Source of the DNA: JAKOVR01 sp031415655 | Lineage (GTDB): Bacteria; Actinomycetota; Acidimicrobiia; Acidimicrobiales; Acidimicrobilacustridaceae | NCBI GenBank assembly: GCA_031415655.1 | Contig: JANOSD010000013.1 | Location: forward strand, 1-17,323 | Length of the DNA: 17,323 nucleotides | Direction of reading: 5' to 3' | Part shown: one piece after another, positions 1-7,183 of the stretch | Layout of the letters: each line of letters opens with the position of its first letter | Numbering within the stretch: the stretch's first letter is position 1 | Made by a program: the position numbers and the translations under genes | Notes under the pieces: generated by a model | What the model was told of the DNA's origin: nothing | Database searches by the model: none | The model's input: only the letters and a program-made list of their open reading frames with translations

Positions 1-64
1 GTTCACCGTCAGGCTCAACCAACTCAGACTCAAACAACCGAACATCACCAGCGAAATCGTCCAT
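1..64 (-). CDS. N-terminus of an unknown protein, running off the left edge
   Basis: An open frame starts at an ATG at position 64 and reads MDDFAGDVRLFESELVEPDG before leaving the window. The acidic, in-frame start and the AT-rich leader (an AATATTAG/GAATAGGGA stretch just upstream) make it a plausible gene start. The 21 visible residues match no family I know. It lies downstream of, and on the same strand as, the helix-turn-helix gene ending at 118, so the two could be cotranscribed. Confidence 0.35.
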   Translation of the reverse strand, partial: MDDFAGDVRLFESELVEPDGE

Positions 65-117
65 TCCCTATTCTCTAATATCCAGACACAAATCGCGAAT
101 CGAGAACCCAATAATCT

Positions 118-486
118 TTACTGGGACACGCTCCTAGAACATATGCTCAGCGGTTTCATCGCCCCACCAGCGTCACTCGTATCTAGTCGGTGGCGGCGCT
201 GATACCTGCCTGGATGCCGGAGATCGATCAACCCACCGAGGATCTCTTGCCACGCCCATTGCGCGCCCAGCGGACGCCCTCGCACGCCAGGGGAATTCCG
301 ACGCGCTGCCACTGCGTCCTCGGGTACCACCCACACGTTGCCAAAACGTTGTCCGGGTAGCTGGCCGCCCACGACGAGCTGGCGGACGCGCTCGACCGAC
401 ACTCCAAGGAGGTTGGCCGCGTCGGCCAAGGGCAGTAGCTCAGACGTGAGATAAATATATTGGATTTCTCCAAGATATATAAGCAC
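118..486 (-). CDS. Small helix-turn-helix (excisionase/antitoxin-like) DNA-binding protein, possibly truncated
   Basis: The core reads LPLADAANLLGVSVERVRQL followed by a VVGGQLPGQRFGNVWVVPED wing, a MerR/excisionase-type HTH_17 fold in which a regulator chooses DNA by one recognition helix. A GRPLGAQWAW segment follows. From memory, this segment follows the HTH in actinobacterial antitoxin-like proteins that sit beside AbiEii nucleotidyltransferases; that link is family knowledge, not seen here. The frame is open up to a TTG at 621, but residues before the HTH look non-coding. GTG at 486 is the first reasonable start and TTG at 429 is an alternative; neither has a clear ribosome site. The tail after YQRRHRL does not look like the family and may follow a break. 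A 28-bp palindrome lies at 453-480, overlapping the ambiguous start region. Confidence 0.5.
   Translation of the reverse strand: MLIYLGEIQYIYLTSELLPLADAANLLGVSVERVRQLVVGGQLPGQRFGNVWVVPEDAVAARRNSPGVRGRPLGAQWAWQEILGGLIDLRHPGRYQRRHRLDTSDAGGAMKPLSICSRSVSQ
453..480. promoter_or_regulatory. AT-rich imperfect palindrome, candidate operator of the HTH gene
   Basis: Two 12-base arms (AAATATATTGGA and TCCAAGATATAT) pair at 10 of 12 positions around a TTTC spacer. The patch is strikingly AT-rich in a GC-rich neighbourhood and sits where the promoter or start of the leftward HTH gene should be. A dimeric HTH protein could bind it. This is inference from position and symmetry only. Confidence 0.4.
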
Positions 487-769
487 CGGGCCGTTCGTCC
501 ACGTCGGGTTGGTGCTGTCCGTCCGGGGAGAGGCCCGGTGTTGTAGGCAGGCTTGGTTGGGGACCGCGGGCTGGGTTTCGGCAGGGTTGACCGAGGACGT
601 CGTCACGGAAGTCACCGCCAACGCAATAGACAGCCGCTGTGTCGATGTCGTTTACGTGCGGAGAACCGGTGGCCCAGTACGCGGCCGAGGGCTCAACTCC
701 AACGTCTCGGCATGGTTGGCGAGGGCGAGTTGGGAGCGACCTGTTCCGACTCCATGGCAGACTTGCCCG

Positions 770-1282
770 GTGAACGATCAGGTTGGCTTCAGCATCCACG
801 CCACGAAGAAACTCCTCGACCGTGTGAAACAGCCAGTCGTCGACCCCGTCGAACCGGTGTCGGCGCTCGGGAACTGGTACGCCACTGCGGTGTTCTGGAA
901 GCCCCAGGTCGCTTTGCTCGTCAACGAGCTCACCTTGCTCCCGGTGTTCATGCCCCTCGCACCAGCCACCACGCTGGTTCGGCGATTCCCTGACGAGCTG
1001 CGGCGCGTCCTCGAAGCCCATGGGATCAATCCGCGTTTCGTCGACGACGAAATCGGCTCGATGGGTGCCGGTCACTACGCCAAGACGGCCAGTCGAAGTC
1101 TGCTGGGCATCATGGTTGAGTTCACCGTCCTCGGCAACGTTCACCGTGAGAAGCGCGGCGCTTTGGTCGAACTCGTCGACCTTTCCGTGAGGTTGGCCCG
1201 GACCCCGATGAGCCCGCTCTACAAACGCAACGTCAGCCCGGACCACGAGCTGAAGGCGCTCGTCGAAGCGGCGATGCGCTGA
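770..1282 (+). CDS. DUF6933 domain protein
   Basis: The 170-residue product begins at GTG 770 (VNDQVGFSIHATKKLLDRV). It shows the conserved run of this family: an ATKKLLDR start, a WYATAVFWKPQVALLVNE strand pair, LLPVFMPLAPATTL, and near the end SPLYKRNVSPDHEL. These are features I recall from actinobacterial DUF6933 proteins of about the same length; their biochemical role is unknown. The frame continues upstream to an ATG at 509, but that part looks like the antisense of the HTH gene and lacks family residues, so GTG 770 is preferred; no strong ribosome site is visible. It is the only intact plus-strand gene in the left half of the window and converges with fic, the two stops being 78 bases apart. 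It appears complete. Confidence 0.72.
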   Translation: MNDQVGFSIHATKKLLDRVKQPVVDPVEPVSALGNWYATAVFWKPQVALLVNELTLLPVFMPLAPATTLVRRFPDELRRVLEAHGINPRFVDDEIGSMGAGHYAKTASRSLLGIMVEFTVLGNVHREKRGALVELVDLSVRLARTPMSPLYKRNVSPDHELKALVEAAMR

Positions 1283-1360
1283 GCCGACTCATCTGAGGAC
1301 CTTGCCAGGATTCGTCGATATCGCGCACACCCCGCATTCGACCCCGTAGCCGCTTTGGCT

Positions 1361-2581
1361 TTACGAGGCGCGGGACCGGCGCCCGGCCCGCTCGGCGAAG
1401 TCGTCGAGCGCATCGAGAACCTCGGTGGAGGCCCACTTCCGGTTGCGGTAGTTGCCCGACACCTTGGCGAGGATTCCCTTGTCTTCGAGGTGCTCGATGG
1501 CGGTGTTGGCATTCGTCGCCGCTACTTCCAGCTCGCGTTGAACGAGCGGGGAGTCGACTACGGGTTGGGGGACGAGCAAGTCTGCGAGCCGGTGCGCGGA
1601 GGCTCCACGCCGCACGGTGATCCGCTCGTGCCATCCCGCCCGGATCGTGGCGAGGTCGGTGGCGAGCGTGCGACTGTTGTCGATCGCCCGGAACGATGCG
1701 TCAGCGATCAGCTCGACGATGGTCGTTGGCTCGCCTTCGCGGTACGCGGTGAGTGAGGCGAAGTAGGCATCGGTGTCCGTGAGCAGGCCCGCGGACACCG
1801 GCACCGTCACGGTTCGTGTGAGCCGCTTCGCGCGCAGCAATGAGTGGATGAGCGTCCGGCCGGTCCGACCGTTCCCATCGGGGAACGGGTGGATGGTCTC
1901 GAATTGGGCGTGAGCGATGGTCGCCTGCACGAGCGCCGGGATGTTGTCGCGGCGCATGAACGCGACGAGATCGGTTATCGCTTCGGGCACCCGTTCGTGG
2001 CGGGGCGGTACAAACATCGCATCGTGTGGCCCGTAGTTGCTGCCGCCGATCCAGACCTGCTCGTCGCGCCAGTGGCCGACCCACTCTGGATGTGACATCC
2101 CGATGAGCACCTGGTGCATGTCGAGGATCGCCTGCTCATTGAGGTTGCCGGCGAGGGCCAGAGCCGCCTGCATGGCGCGGGTGTTCGCCACGATGATGGC
2201 GGCGTTGTGTTTGGTGGGGTCACCCAGCTCGGCGAGCGCGATCGCCTTGGCGGAGGCGGTGAGGTTCTCGATCTTCGATGAGGCCGCCGACTCGGACCGC
2301 AGCAGGAGCGGCGCGTACGGAGCGATGTCAGCACCGAACTCGGCGTCGAATCGGGCGATCTCGGCAGAGGCTTCGTCGGCGAGGGCGAGGGTCTCGGTGC
2401 TCAGCTGTAGGTCGAGGCGGGCGATCAGCGGTGTGACGGCCGCCTGGTACGGCCCCGAGTGCGCGGCGCGCCGGCTGCGCGGGATGCGGACCTCGTCAGG
2501 AAGCGTCCAGGGCACTGATTCGTAGGCCAGTGCCGGCCACGCCGAAGACTTGCCATTGCGTGCCCGATCGACTTCTGTCAT
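1361..2581 (-). CDS. fic: Fic family protein (class II, self-inhibited AMPylase-type) with C-terminal winged helix
   Basis: The 406-residue protein carries the Fic core HPFPDGNGRTGR from His231, the motif that binds the nucleotide phosphates and deprotonates the target hydroxyl in transfer of AMP (or a related group) from a nucleotide to a protein. An inhibitory helix, SSKIEN with Glu105, lies N-terminal to the core, which is the class II (S/T)xxxE(G/N) pattern that blocks ATP binding until relieved. The C-terminus (about 335-400, VVDSPLVQRELEVAATNANT and a following wing) looks like a winged helix, so DNA binding and autoregulation are plausible. All key residues are present and the length is normal. 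ATG 2581 is chosen over the upstream TTG 2584 because a -10-like TAAGAT ends 9 bases ahead, suggesting a leaderless or near-leaderless transcript. The target is unknown. Confidence 0.92.
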   Translation of the reverse strand: MTEVDRARNGKSSAWPALAYESVPWTLPDEVRIPRSRRAAHSGPYQAAVTPLIARLDLQLSTETLALADEASAEIARFDAEFGADIAPYAPLLLRSESAASSKIENLTASAKAIALAELGDPTKHNAAIIVANTRAMQAALALAGNLNEQAILDMHQVLIGMSHPEWVGHWRDEQVWIGGSNYGPHDAMFVPPRHERVPEAITDLVAFMRRDNIPALVQATIAHAQFETIHPFPDGNGRTGRTLIHSLLRAKRLTRTVTVPVSAGLLTDTDAYFASLTAYREGEPTTIVELIADASFRAIDNSRTLATDLATIRAGWHERITVRRGASAHRLADLLVPQPVVDSPLVQRELEVAATNANTAIEHLEDKGILAKVSGNYRNRKWASTEVLDALDDFAERAGRRSRAS

Positions 2582-2590
2582 CAATGGGAG

Positions 2591-2621
2591 ATCTTAGTAG
2601 CACTTATCTAGAAAATGCTAC
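2591..2621 (-). promoter_or_regulatory. Putative fic promoter with 25-bp palindromic operator
   Basis: On the plus strand, arms GTAGCACTT (2597-2605) and AAATGCTAC (2613-2621) pair at 8 of 9 positions around a 7-base spacer. Reading leftwards, the dyad is followed at once by TAAGAT (2596-2591), a good actinobacterial -10 box, with the fic ATG about 9 bases further. The palindrome would cover the -35 region, the usual place for a repressor. The winged helix at the Fic C-terminus is a candidate binder, which is inference. Confidence 0.5.
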
Positions 2622-2845
2622 CCATTGTCCGAATTCGCTGCGCGAGTCGGCCATCAGACAGGCTCTGTAATGGCATTTAGTGAAAAACTACTACTACTAC
2701 TGAGGCGTTGGGGCCCCATTCGAGGCTTCTCAATCCGAAGGCAGCCGAGATTACATCGGGCCGTATTTCTAGGTGTTTCGGTCTGAGTCGTGGCCGGTAC
2801 CTGAGGCGCCCGCGGACATCTATGGTGCACTGGTACGGCTTGTTC
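2622..2845. other. Gap between fic and the CoA-transferase remnant
   Basis: No convincing gene lies here. A fivefold ACT trinucleotide run (2687-2701) follows a TAGTGAAAAACTA dyad. One minus-strand frame is open from the end of the CoA-transferase remnant to a TAA near 2680 but matches nothing I recognise and does not resemble the missing half of that enzyme. Confidence 0.4.
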
Positions 2846-3663
2846 TCACCCGGTGGTGACCCCCTTGCCCGGCCGCGTCGCGTTGCGCAACCCGGTCGCC
2901 ACGCCCGACTCGATGAGGTCGTCGAGACCGTCGGTCAGTAGTTCAGTGTGGATCCAGAGGTCGTGATGATCGGCGAGCAGTGGCATCAACGCGGAGGGCA
3001 CAGCGCCGATGCCGACCTCGATGGTGGCCCGATCCGGGATGCGTTCGGCGACGAGCGCTTCGGCGAGCCGGCGATCGAGATCCGAAATCGGGGCGGGGTC
3101 GACCTCGACGCGGGGTTCGTCGGACTCGCACCATTCTGCGACTTGGCTCCCGTGAACGTTGTTCTCCCCGAAGATACGGGGCAGGTTCGAGTTGACCTCG
3201 AGGAACAACGGGATCTTTCCCAGGAACCCGGCGGCGTAGTCAGCGTTGGTTCCCAGCGAAAAGAATCCGTGGCGGTCTGACGGTGCTGCCCGGCCCACCA
3301 GCAGCGAACATCGGGTCGTGCACCGCAGCAGCCGGGGCATGCCCGAGAAGTGAGACGGCACCGAATAGCAGCCGCCCTCGGCGTAGGCGGCACGCTCGAT
3401 GGCGCTGAGGAAGTACGACACGTGTCGCAGTCGATCCCCGTGTGCCCGGTGGAGGTATCGGTGGGATACGCCGCAAGCGTTTGATGGCCTCGCATCCGTT
3501 CGATTCGTCCCTCCGCGGCGGCGATGTCGATGGCCTCGACCACCGCTCGGTGCCCCTCGCCGTTGGCGAGGGGCACCGATACATCAGCGCCGGGCGGGAT
3601 CAGGTCGAGCACCGCTTCGGGTTCGGATATTTTGGCCGCGATGTGTTCCGAAATAGGACGCAT
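2846..3663 (-). pseudogene. Acetyl-CoA hydrolase/CoA-transferase family remnant (frameshifted, C-terminus lost)
   Basis: The gene starts cleanly at ATG 3663 (MRPISEHIAAKISEPEAVLD, then PPGADVSVPLANGE), typical of the Cat1/4-hydroxybutyrate CoA-transferase family that exchanges CoA between acyl groups. At about 3430 the frame breaks. The first frame reads HTGIDCDTC, whereas adding one base (CAG to CAGG on the plus strand) gives HTGID-LRHVSYFLS, the family sequence, which continues through FFSLGTNADYAAGFLGK, LPRIFGENNVHGSQVAEW, VGIGAVPSALM and a DHHDLWIHTELLTDGLDDLI segment. The frame ends at 2846 after GKGVTTG. That is about 270 residues where the family has about 430, so the second half, which carries the CoA-thioester glutamate in this family, is absent. 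It cannot be catalytic. No partner pathway genes are nearby. Confidence 0.85.
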
Positions 3664-3831
3664 TGGTGACCTCCGCCAGCGCACCCGTTAGCGATGGGAC
3701 GCGGTTTCCGATTCGTCACGCGAGGTTCACCCGGCGGCAACCTGGGCATCCCCCGTTGGGTGGGCATCTGAATCAGCAGGAAGTCCACATCGCCACCGAG
3801 AACCCGGGCCGGGGCTTCCGGCGGGTACACG
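3664..3831. other. Short gap with possible coding remnant
   Basis: A minus-strand frame reads VYPPEAPARVLGGDVDFLL in this stretch, which loosely recalls the C-terminal NVYPPEIE segment of acyl-CoA synthetases, but the match is too short to call. No promoter or intact gene is seen. Confidence 0.15.
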
Positions 3832-4701
3832 TCAATCGACCGCGTTCACGGATCGATGGGAGCGCACGCTGTGCCACGGACTGATTGATCGGACGATCAT
3901 CTGGAGCGAATGCCAACTCCGCCCGCTCCTGGTGTCGGGCGCGACGAACACAGTGTTGCCGGCCTGGTTCGGGTAGAGCTTGAACTTGCCGGGTCGCTTG
4001 TCTGCGCGGCCGCCCAGGATGCGGCGATGCCAGTCGCGGAACACTTCGATGAACTCGTCAGCTGAAGCGGCGCGGCGGCGCATCTCGGCCTCGTCCGACA
4101 CGAGCCCGTAGGTACCGAGCACGTCGTGCGAGTCTTCGGGGCGTGCTGCAGGAACTTCGCCCTCGAACACGATGCGTTCGGCCTCGTCGGGGGTGAACTC
4201 GGTTGCTTCGATGAAGTTGGAGAAGTAGGCATCCGAGAAGACGAGTGTCGCCCGGCGCGTTGCGTCTGCGGGTAGCGCCGGATGGGTTGTCATCACGTCG
4301 CGCAGGTGGTTGGCGAGCAGGTCGAAGCGGAGGACCCGCCCCTGGTCGAATGGGATGCCGGCGGCGCGGGCCCTCATCGCCGTGGACCCAGATGTTGAGT
4401 CCCGTGTGCCGAGTGCGGCGCCGACGATTTCGTTGAGCGTCTCGACGCGAGCAGGTGAGACCGAGAGGCTGTCGGCGAGTGCTTCGGCGTCGTCGCGGTA
4501 GGCACTGACGCGTTCGATGCCATCGACGGCACAGAGGTGGTCGATCCCGTCGGCGAACTCGGCCCGCGCCAAGGTTGCTGGGGTAAGTCGGTTCGCTTCC
4601 GGGTAGGCCAGGTGTTGTCGAGCAGTGCTGGAGGACGCGATGCAAGATGCACGCCGGCTCCCCTCGCGATGTCGCTTTCGATCGCCCCGGGCCAGCCGCA
4701 T
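3832..4701 (-). pseudogene. Second Fic family protein, N-terminal part only
   Basis: The recognisable part (about 4600 down to 3925) includes ADATRRATLVFSDAYFSNFI then EATEFTPDEAERIVFEGEVP, RPEDSHDVLGTYGLVSDEAEM, and PGKFKLYPNQAGNTVFVAPD. In a Fic subfamily these segments precede the catalytic helix. SNFIEA is the inhibitory helix motif with the usual Gly or Asn after Glu changed to Ala. The expected HPFxxGNGR core never appears: after VFVAPDTRSGRSWHS the frame runs through unrelated residues to a stop at 3832. The N-terminal 30-40 residues of the open frame also look foreign and no reliable start can be chosen. It belongs to a different subfamily from the intact fic gene, so it is not a duplication of it. 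Without the core it cannot transfer AMP; a residual protein-binding role cannot be excluded. Confidence 0.75.
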
Positions 4702-4714
4702 CAGCTCCCCCGGC

Positions 4715-5026
4715 TTACGCGGTCATGCAGGGTCGAGTCCGGCACGTCGTCGGCGAAGATAGTCGGGCTCTACACCCCCGTTCCTCCGGAACTATCCGAT
4801 GAAACCACCAGATAAAAGATGCCCTCCGAAGAAAGTATCGAATAAGGACCCATCGAGCCGTTGCATGAGCGCTCTCGAACTCTGCGCTCCCTACTCGGTG
4901 GAGGAGCACCAGGTCGTCGTCGATCGGTAGGTGGGCGATCCACTTTCGGAGCGGGTCCGCCTTCCGTCTCACCAAGCCCAATCCGTCGAGGATCGCCAAA
5001 TGGTTCACGTCGTTCGGGGAAGGGCT
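4715..5026 (-). pseudogene. Possible winged-helix (ArsR-like) fragment
   Basis: A minus-strand frame reads SPNDVNHLAILDGLGLVRRK, which resembles the recognition helix and wing start of ArsR-type regulators, followed by an acidic stretch around IDDDLVLLHRVGSAEFES. The expected first helices are absent and the C-terminal part, after ATARW, becomes unlike a globular domain. GTG near 5008 could serve as a start, but the piece is more likely a fragment left by rearrangement between the Fic remnant and the AbiEii remnant. The call rests on about 20 residues. Confidence 0.25.
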
Positions 5027-5036
5027 ATCTGGAATG

Positions 5037-5678
5037 GATCCCGCTGGGCCTCAACGCCCGGCTCACCAGGTGTTTGCCACGTCGTGGAACGTGCCTCCAC
5101 AAGATCGTCCTGCCGGCACCGCACCAGTACTGCGAGTACCTCGACTACGTCGTCATCGGGATCACAGGCGAGAATTTACGCCCGGGCCTACCGCACCCAG
5201 GGAGATCGCCGCCGGCGTCGGCCTTGACGTCGGGTGCACCAATGTCAAGGCCCGGAAGCTCGACGTGCGGCCGAAATTCGACCCGCAATCCGGGGGTAGG
5301 GCGAACGTGAAGGTCGAGGCGAATATCGATGACGTCGCCCCGCAATTCCCTCTCGAGCGTCGAATGATGCGGCTCGACACCGCTTGGCGGACCGGCGAAG
5401 CCGAGGTGCTCACCTATCACCCGGCCGAGATGGTCGGCACCAAGTTCCGCGCGCTCACGCAACGGAGCAAGGTACGTGACCTCAACGACGTCCAGCGCGC
5501 CGCTTCGGCGGTGCACTACCTCCACCACGAGGGCATCCGTTCGCACCAGTTCAAGGGCAGGCTGTTCGACCACCTCGCCGATCCGGGCTTCACCGATGAT
5601 GTCAGCCGCTACCTCGATCGGGCATTGCTCGACATCGACCTCGCCGCGGCGGACTGCGCCGGGCCGACGACCGCCTGA
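5037..5678 (+). pseudogene. AbiEii/AbiGii-type nucleotidyltransferase toxin, frameshifted with damaged active site
   Basis: The C-terminal two-thirds (about 5195-5678, frame ending at TGA 5676-5678) are well preserved: REIAAGVGLDV, then EVLTYHPAEMVGTKFRALTQ and RSKVRDLNDVQRA, then GRLFDHLADPGFTDDVSRYL. This is the pattern of the AbiEii toxins of type IV abortive-infection systems, which transfer nucleotides to tRNA or related targets. The catalytic part lies in another frame: RGTCLHKIVLPAPHQYCEYL then DY (about 5085-5150). It aligns to the family GGTxLxK...YSEDLDL motif, but the first Gly is Arg and the first Asp of DxD is Tyr. Frameshifts lie near 5085 and 5187. No antitoxin gene precedes it on this strand. 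The HTH gene at 118-486 resembles the regulators found with such toxins but is far away and on the other strand. Confidence 0.72.
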
Positions 5679-5827
5679 AGGACTGGGAGAAGCGACAGAA
5701 CGACGGGCTGGTTCAGTGCGCTGTCTGGATCGACGACAGCGGCAATCCTCGGAGACGCGTGAACCGCTTCGCTAAAGGCAAGGTGTGGCGTGCCCCGGCC
5801 ACCGATGACCCGAGCCGTAGCCGGTCG

Positions 5828-6736
5828 TCACCCCTCAAGGTTCTCGAAGAAGGCGATATCGACCACCGGTTGCTCTGAAACGCCAATGCCATTTTGTCGG
5901 AGGAGCTCACACAGGCGGTCGCCGTCGATGAGATCAATCGGAGCGCCAGCACGATCTGCTTCCTCCTTGGACCCCTTGGTGAAGGTACCGGACGTGATGA
6001 AGATGCCCTGGTTCGCCCGCCCGGCGAGCGCTCCGCGGAACTCGCGGATTTTCTCTGGCCCGACGGGCCCTAGGTACTTCTTCGCTTGGAAGTAGATCGG
6101 GAAGGACAGCAAGCCGACTTGCAGAACGCCAGTGCCATCCACTCCGCCATCCCCGCTCGGAGGAGTAGCGCGTACATCAGCGCAGCCAGCGGCACGTACC
6201 AAAAGAACACATAGGCGCTCGAAGGCTGTGGGTGACATGCTCGTCACGACATCGAGCAGGTGACGTTTCCAGCCGTCGTCGTCGCTGACCGGACTGTCGC
6301 CGGTCTCTTCGGAGGGTGGGTCCGGTGTCCTTTCCGCCAGGCGCGTTGGTGAATTGGCGCGCCGCTCCGTCAGCACCCGCCGGTGCCGTTGATCCGCCTC
6401 CATCACATCGGCTTCACCGCGTTCGACGAACCGCCGACCCTCCACTGTGAGCACCCACACACCTCTGGTCGCGTTGTCGAGGGCGCCGATCGCCTTCAAT
6501 GACGAGAGCGCGAAGGCGATCCGATGCAAGATCTTCGAACCTCGTGACGAGGCGGTCGCCGGATAATTCACCGCCAGCTGATCATCGGTTAGCGCAGCCC
6601 GTTCGATCACAGCCTGGACGATCTCCGCCTTCTTCCCGGAGCCGTGCAGATCATCCGCGATCGATTGAAGGCACGGCCAGAGCAACGTCTTGTAGGTAGG
6701 AAGTGAGGGCTCAGGCACATCAGACACTTCAGACAC
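5828..6736 (-). CDS. mrr: Mrr-type restriction endonuclease (type IV, modified-DNA targeting)
   Basis: The 302-residue protein has the two-domain layout of Mrr. Residues about 14-105 form a winged helix (LPTYKTLLWPCLQSIADDL ... ALSSLKAIGALDNATRGVW), then a Pro/Ser-rich linker, then a PD-(D/E)xK nuclease from about 155. Catalytic residues are visible: GDGGVDGTG with Asp196/Asp200, and FQAKKY with Gln217-x-Lys219, the QxK variant used by Mrr. The family cleaves DNA carrying foreign methylation. GTG 6736 is used as start (VSEVSDVPEPSLPTYK), near the family's usual N-terminus. The gene is intact and alone, with no cognate methyltransferase, as expected for type IV. It lies between decayed toxin genes and the efflux operon. 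Confidence 0.92.
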   Translation of the reverse strand: MSEVSDVPEPSLPTYKTLLWPCLQSIADDLHGSGKKAEIVQAVIERAALTDDQLAVNYPATASSRGSKILHRIAFALSSLKAIGALDNATRGVWVLTVEGRRFVERGEADVMEADQRHRRVLTERRANSPTRLAERTPDPPSEETGDSPVSDDDGWKRHLLDVVTSMSPTAFERLCVLLVRAAGCADVRATPPSGDGGVDGTGVLQVGLLSFPIYFQAKKYLGPVGPEKIREFRGALAGRANQGIFITSGTFTKGSKEEADRAGAPIDLIDGDRLCELLRQNGIGVSEQPVVDIAFFENLEG

Positions 6737-7183
6737 GACGCGAACCTACTGGCCGAACCTCCCGGAGGGTCGCGTGGGTCCATCGACCGACCCTCGTGTG
6801 CCCATCCATCTCGGGAGATGCCTCAGCGTCTCCCTCGTGTCGCCGTATCCGATGACGGTCATTAGGCATCGTGGCGAACGCCATGGGAACGATGGGATGG
6901 CTCGGATCGCCGGGGGCCTCTCGCCTTCGATGTCGCTGCCGCGCCGTTCGAGCGCATCGATCGGCGCCGCGATCTCGCCGGACCTCGCGGTGTTCCTCAT
7001 CTGCGCGCAAGGCCTCGGCTTGAGTAACGAAACGTTTGCGCTTCTTTGCCTGGGGTCCGTGTTTGAGTGTGGCTGGTGACCACTCAATTGCGTTCGGGGA
7101 ATAGCGCAGCAGCCGTTGTTCTAGCGGGGCGTTACTGCCGGCAGGTGAAGATCCCTGATCGTGGGGTCCCGTGGGCGAGCACG
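6737..7183. other. 447-base stretch without a confident gene
   Basis: Open frames cross this region on both strands but none resembles a known family. A minus-strand frame near 7060 reads LLRYSPNAIEWSPATLKHGP then QAKKRKRFVTQAEAL, which has protein-like composition and could be the end of a broken gene. It is followed downstream by arginine-rich shadow sequence. The mrr promoter must lie in its left part, but no clear -10/-35 pair stands out. Confidence 0.3.

Noticed and set aside
440..1246. Long minus-strand open frame of 268 codons
   Set aside because: It is antisense to the DUF6933 gene, has no recognisable domain, and the plus-strand frame carries the family motifs.
2687..2701. Fivefold ACT repeat as a phase-variation tract
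   Set aside because: A trinucleotide run cannot shift frame and it lies outside any supported gene; a promoter-spacing role has no support.
3700..3831. Acyl-CoA synthetase C-terminal remnant (VYPPEAPARVLGG)
   Set aside because: The resemblance covers about ten residues only and could be chance.
3886..3899. TGATCG-GA-CGATCA palindrome as an operator
   Set aside because: It lies inside the open frame of the Fic relic near its end, with no gene start nearby, and 6-base arms are common by chance.
5663..5875. Plus-strand frame reading RLKDWEKRQNDGLVQCAVWI then DDSGNPRRRV
   Set aside because: It is protein-like and may be a remnant following the AbiEii relic, but it has no start, matches no family I know, and its end overlaps the intact mrr gene.
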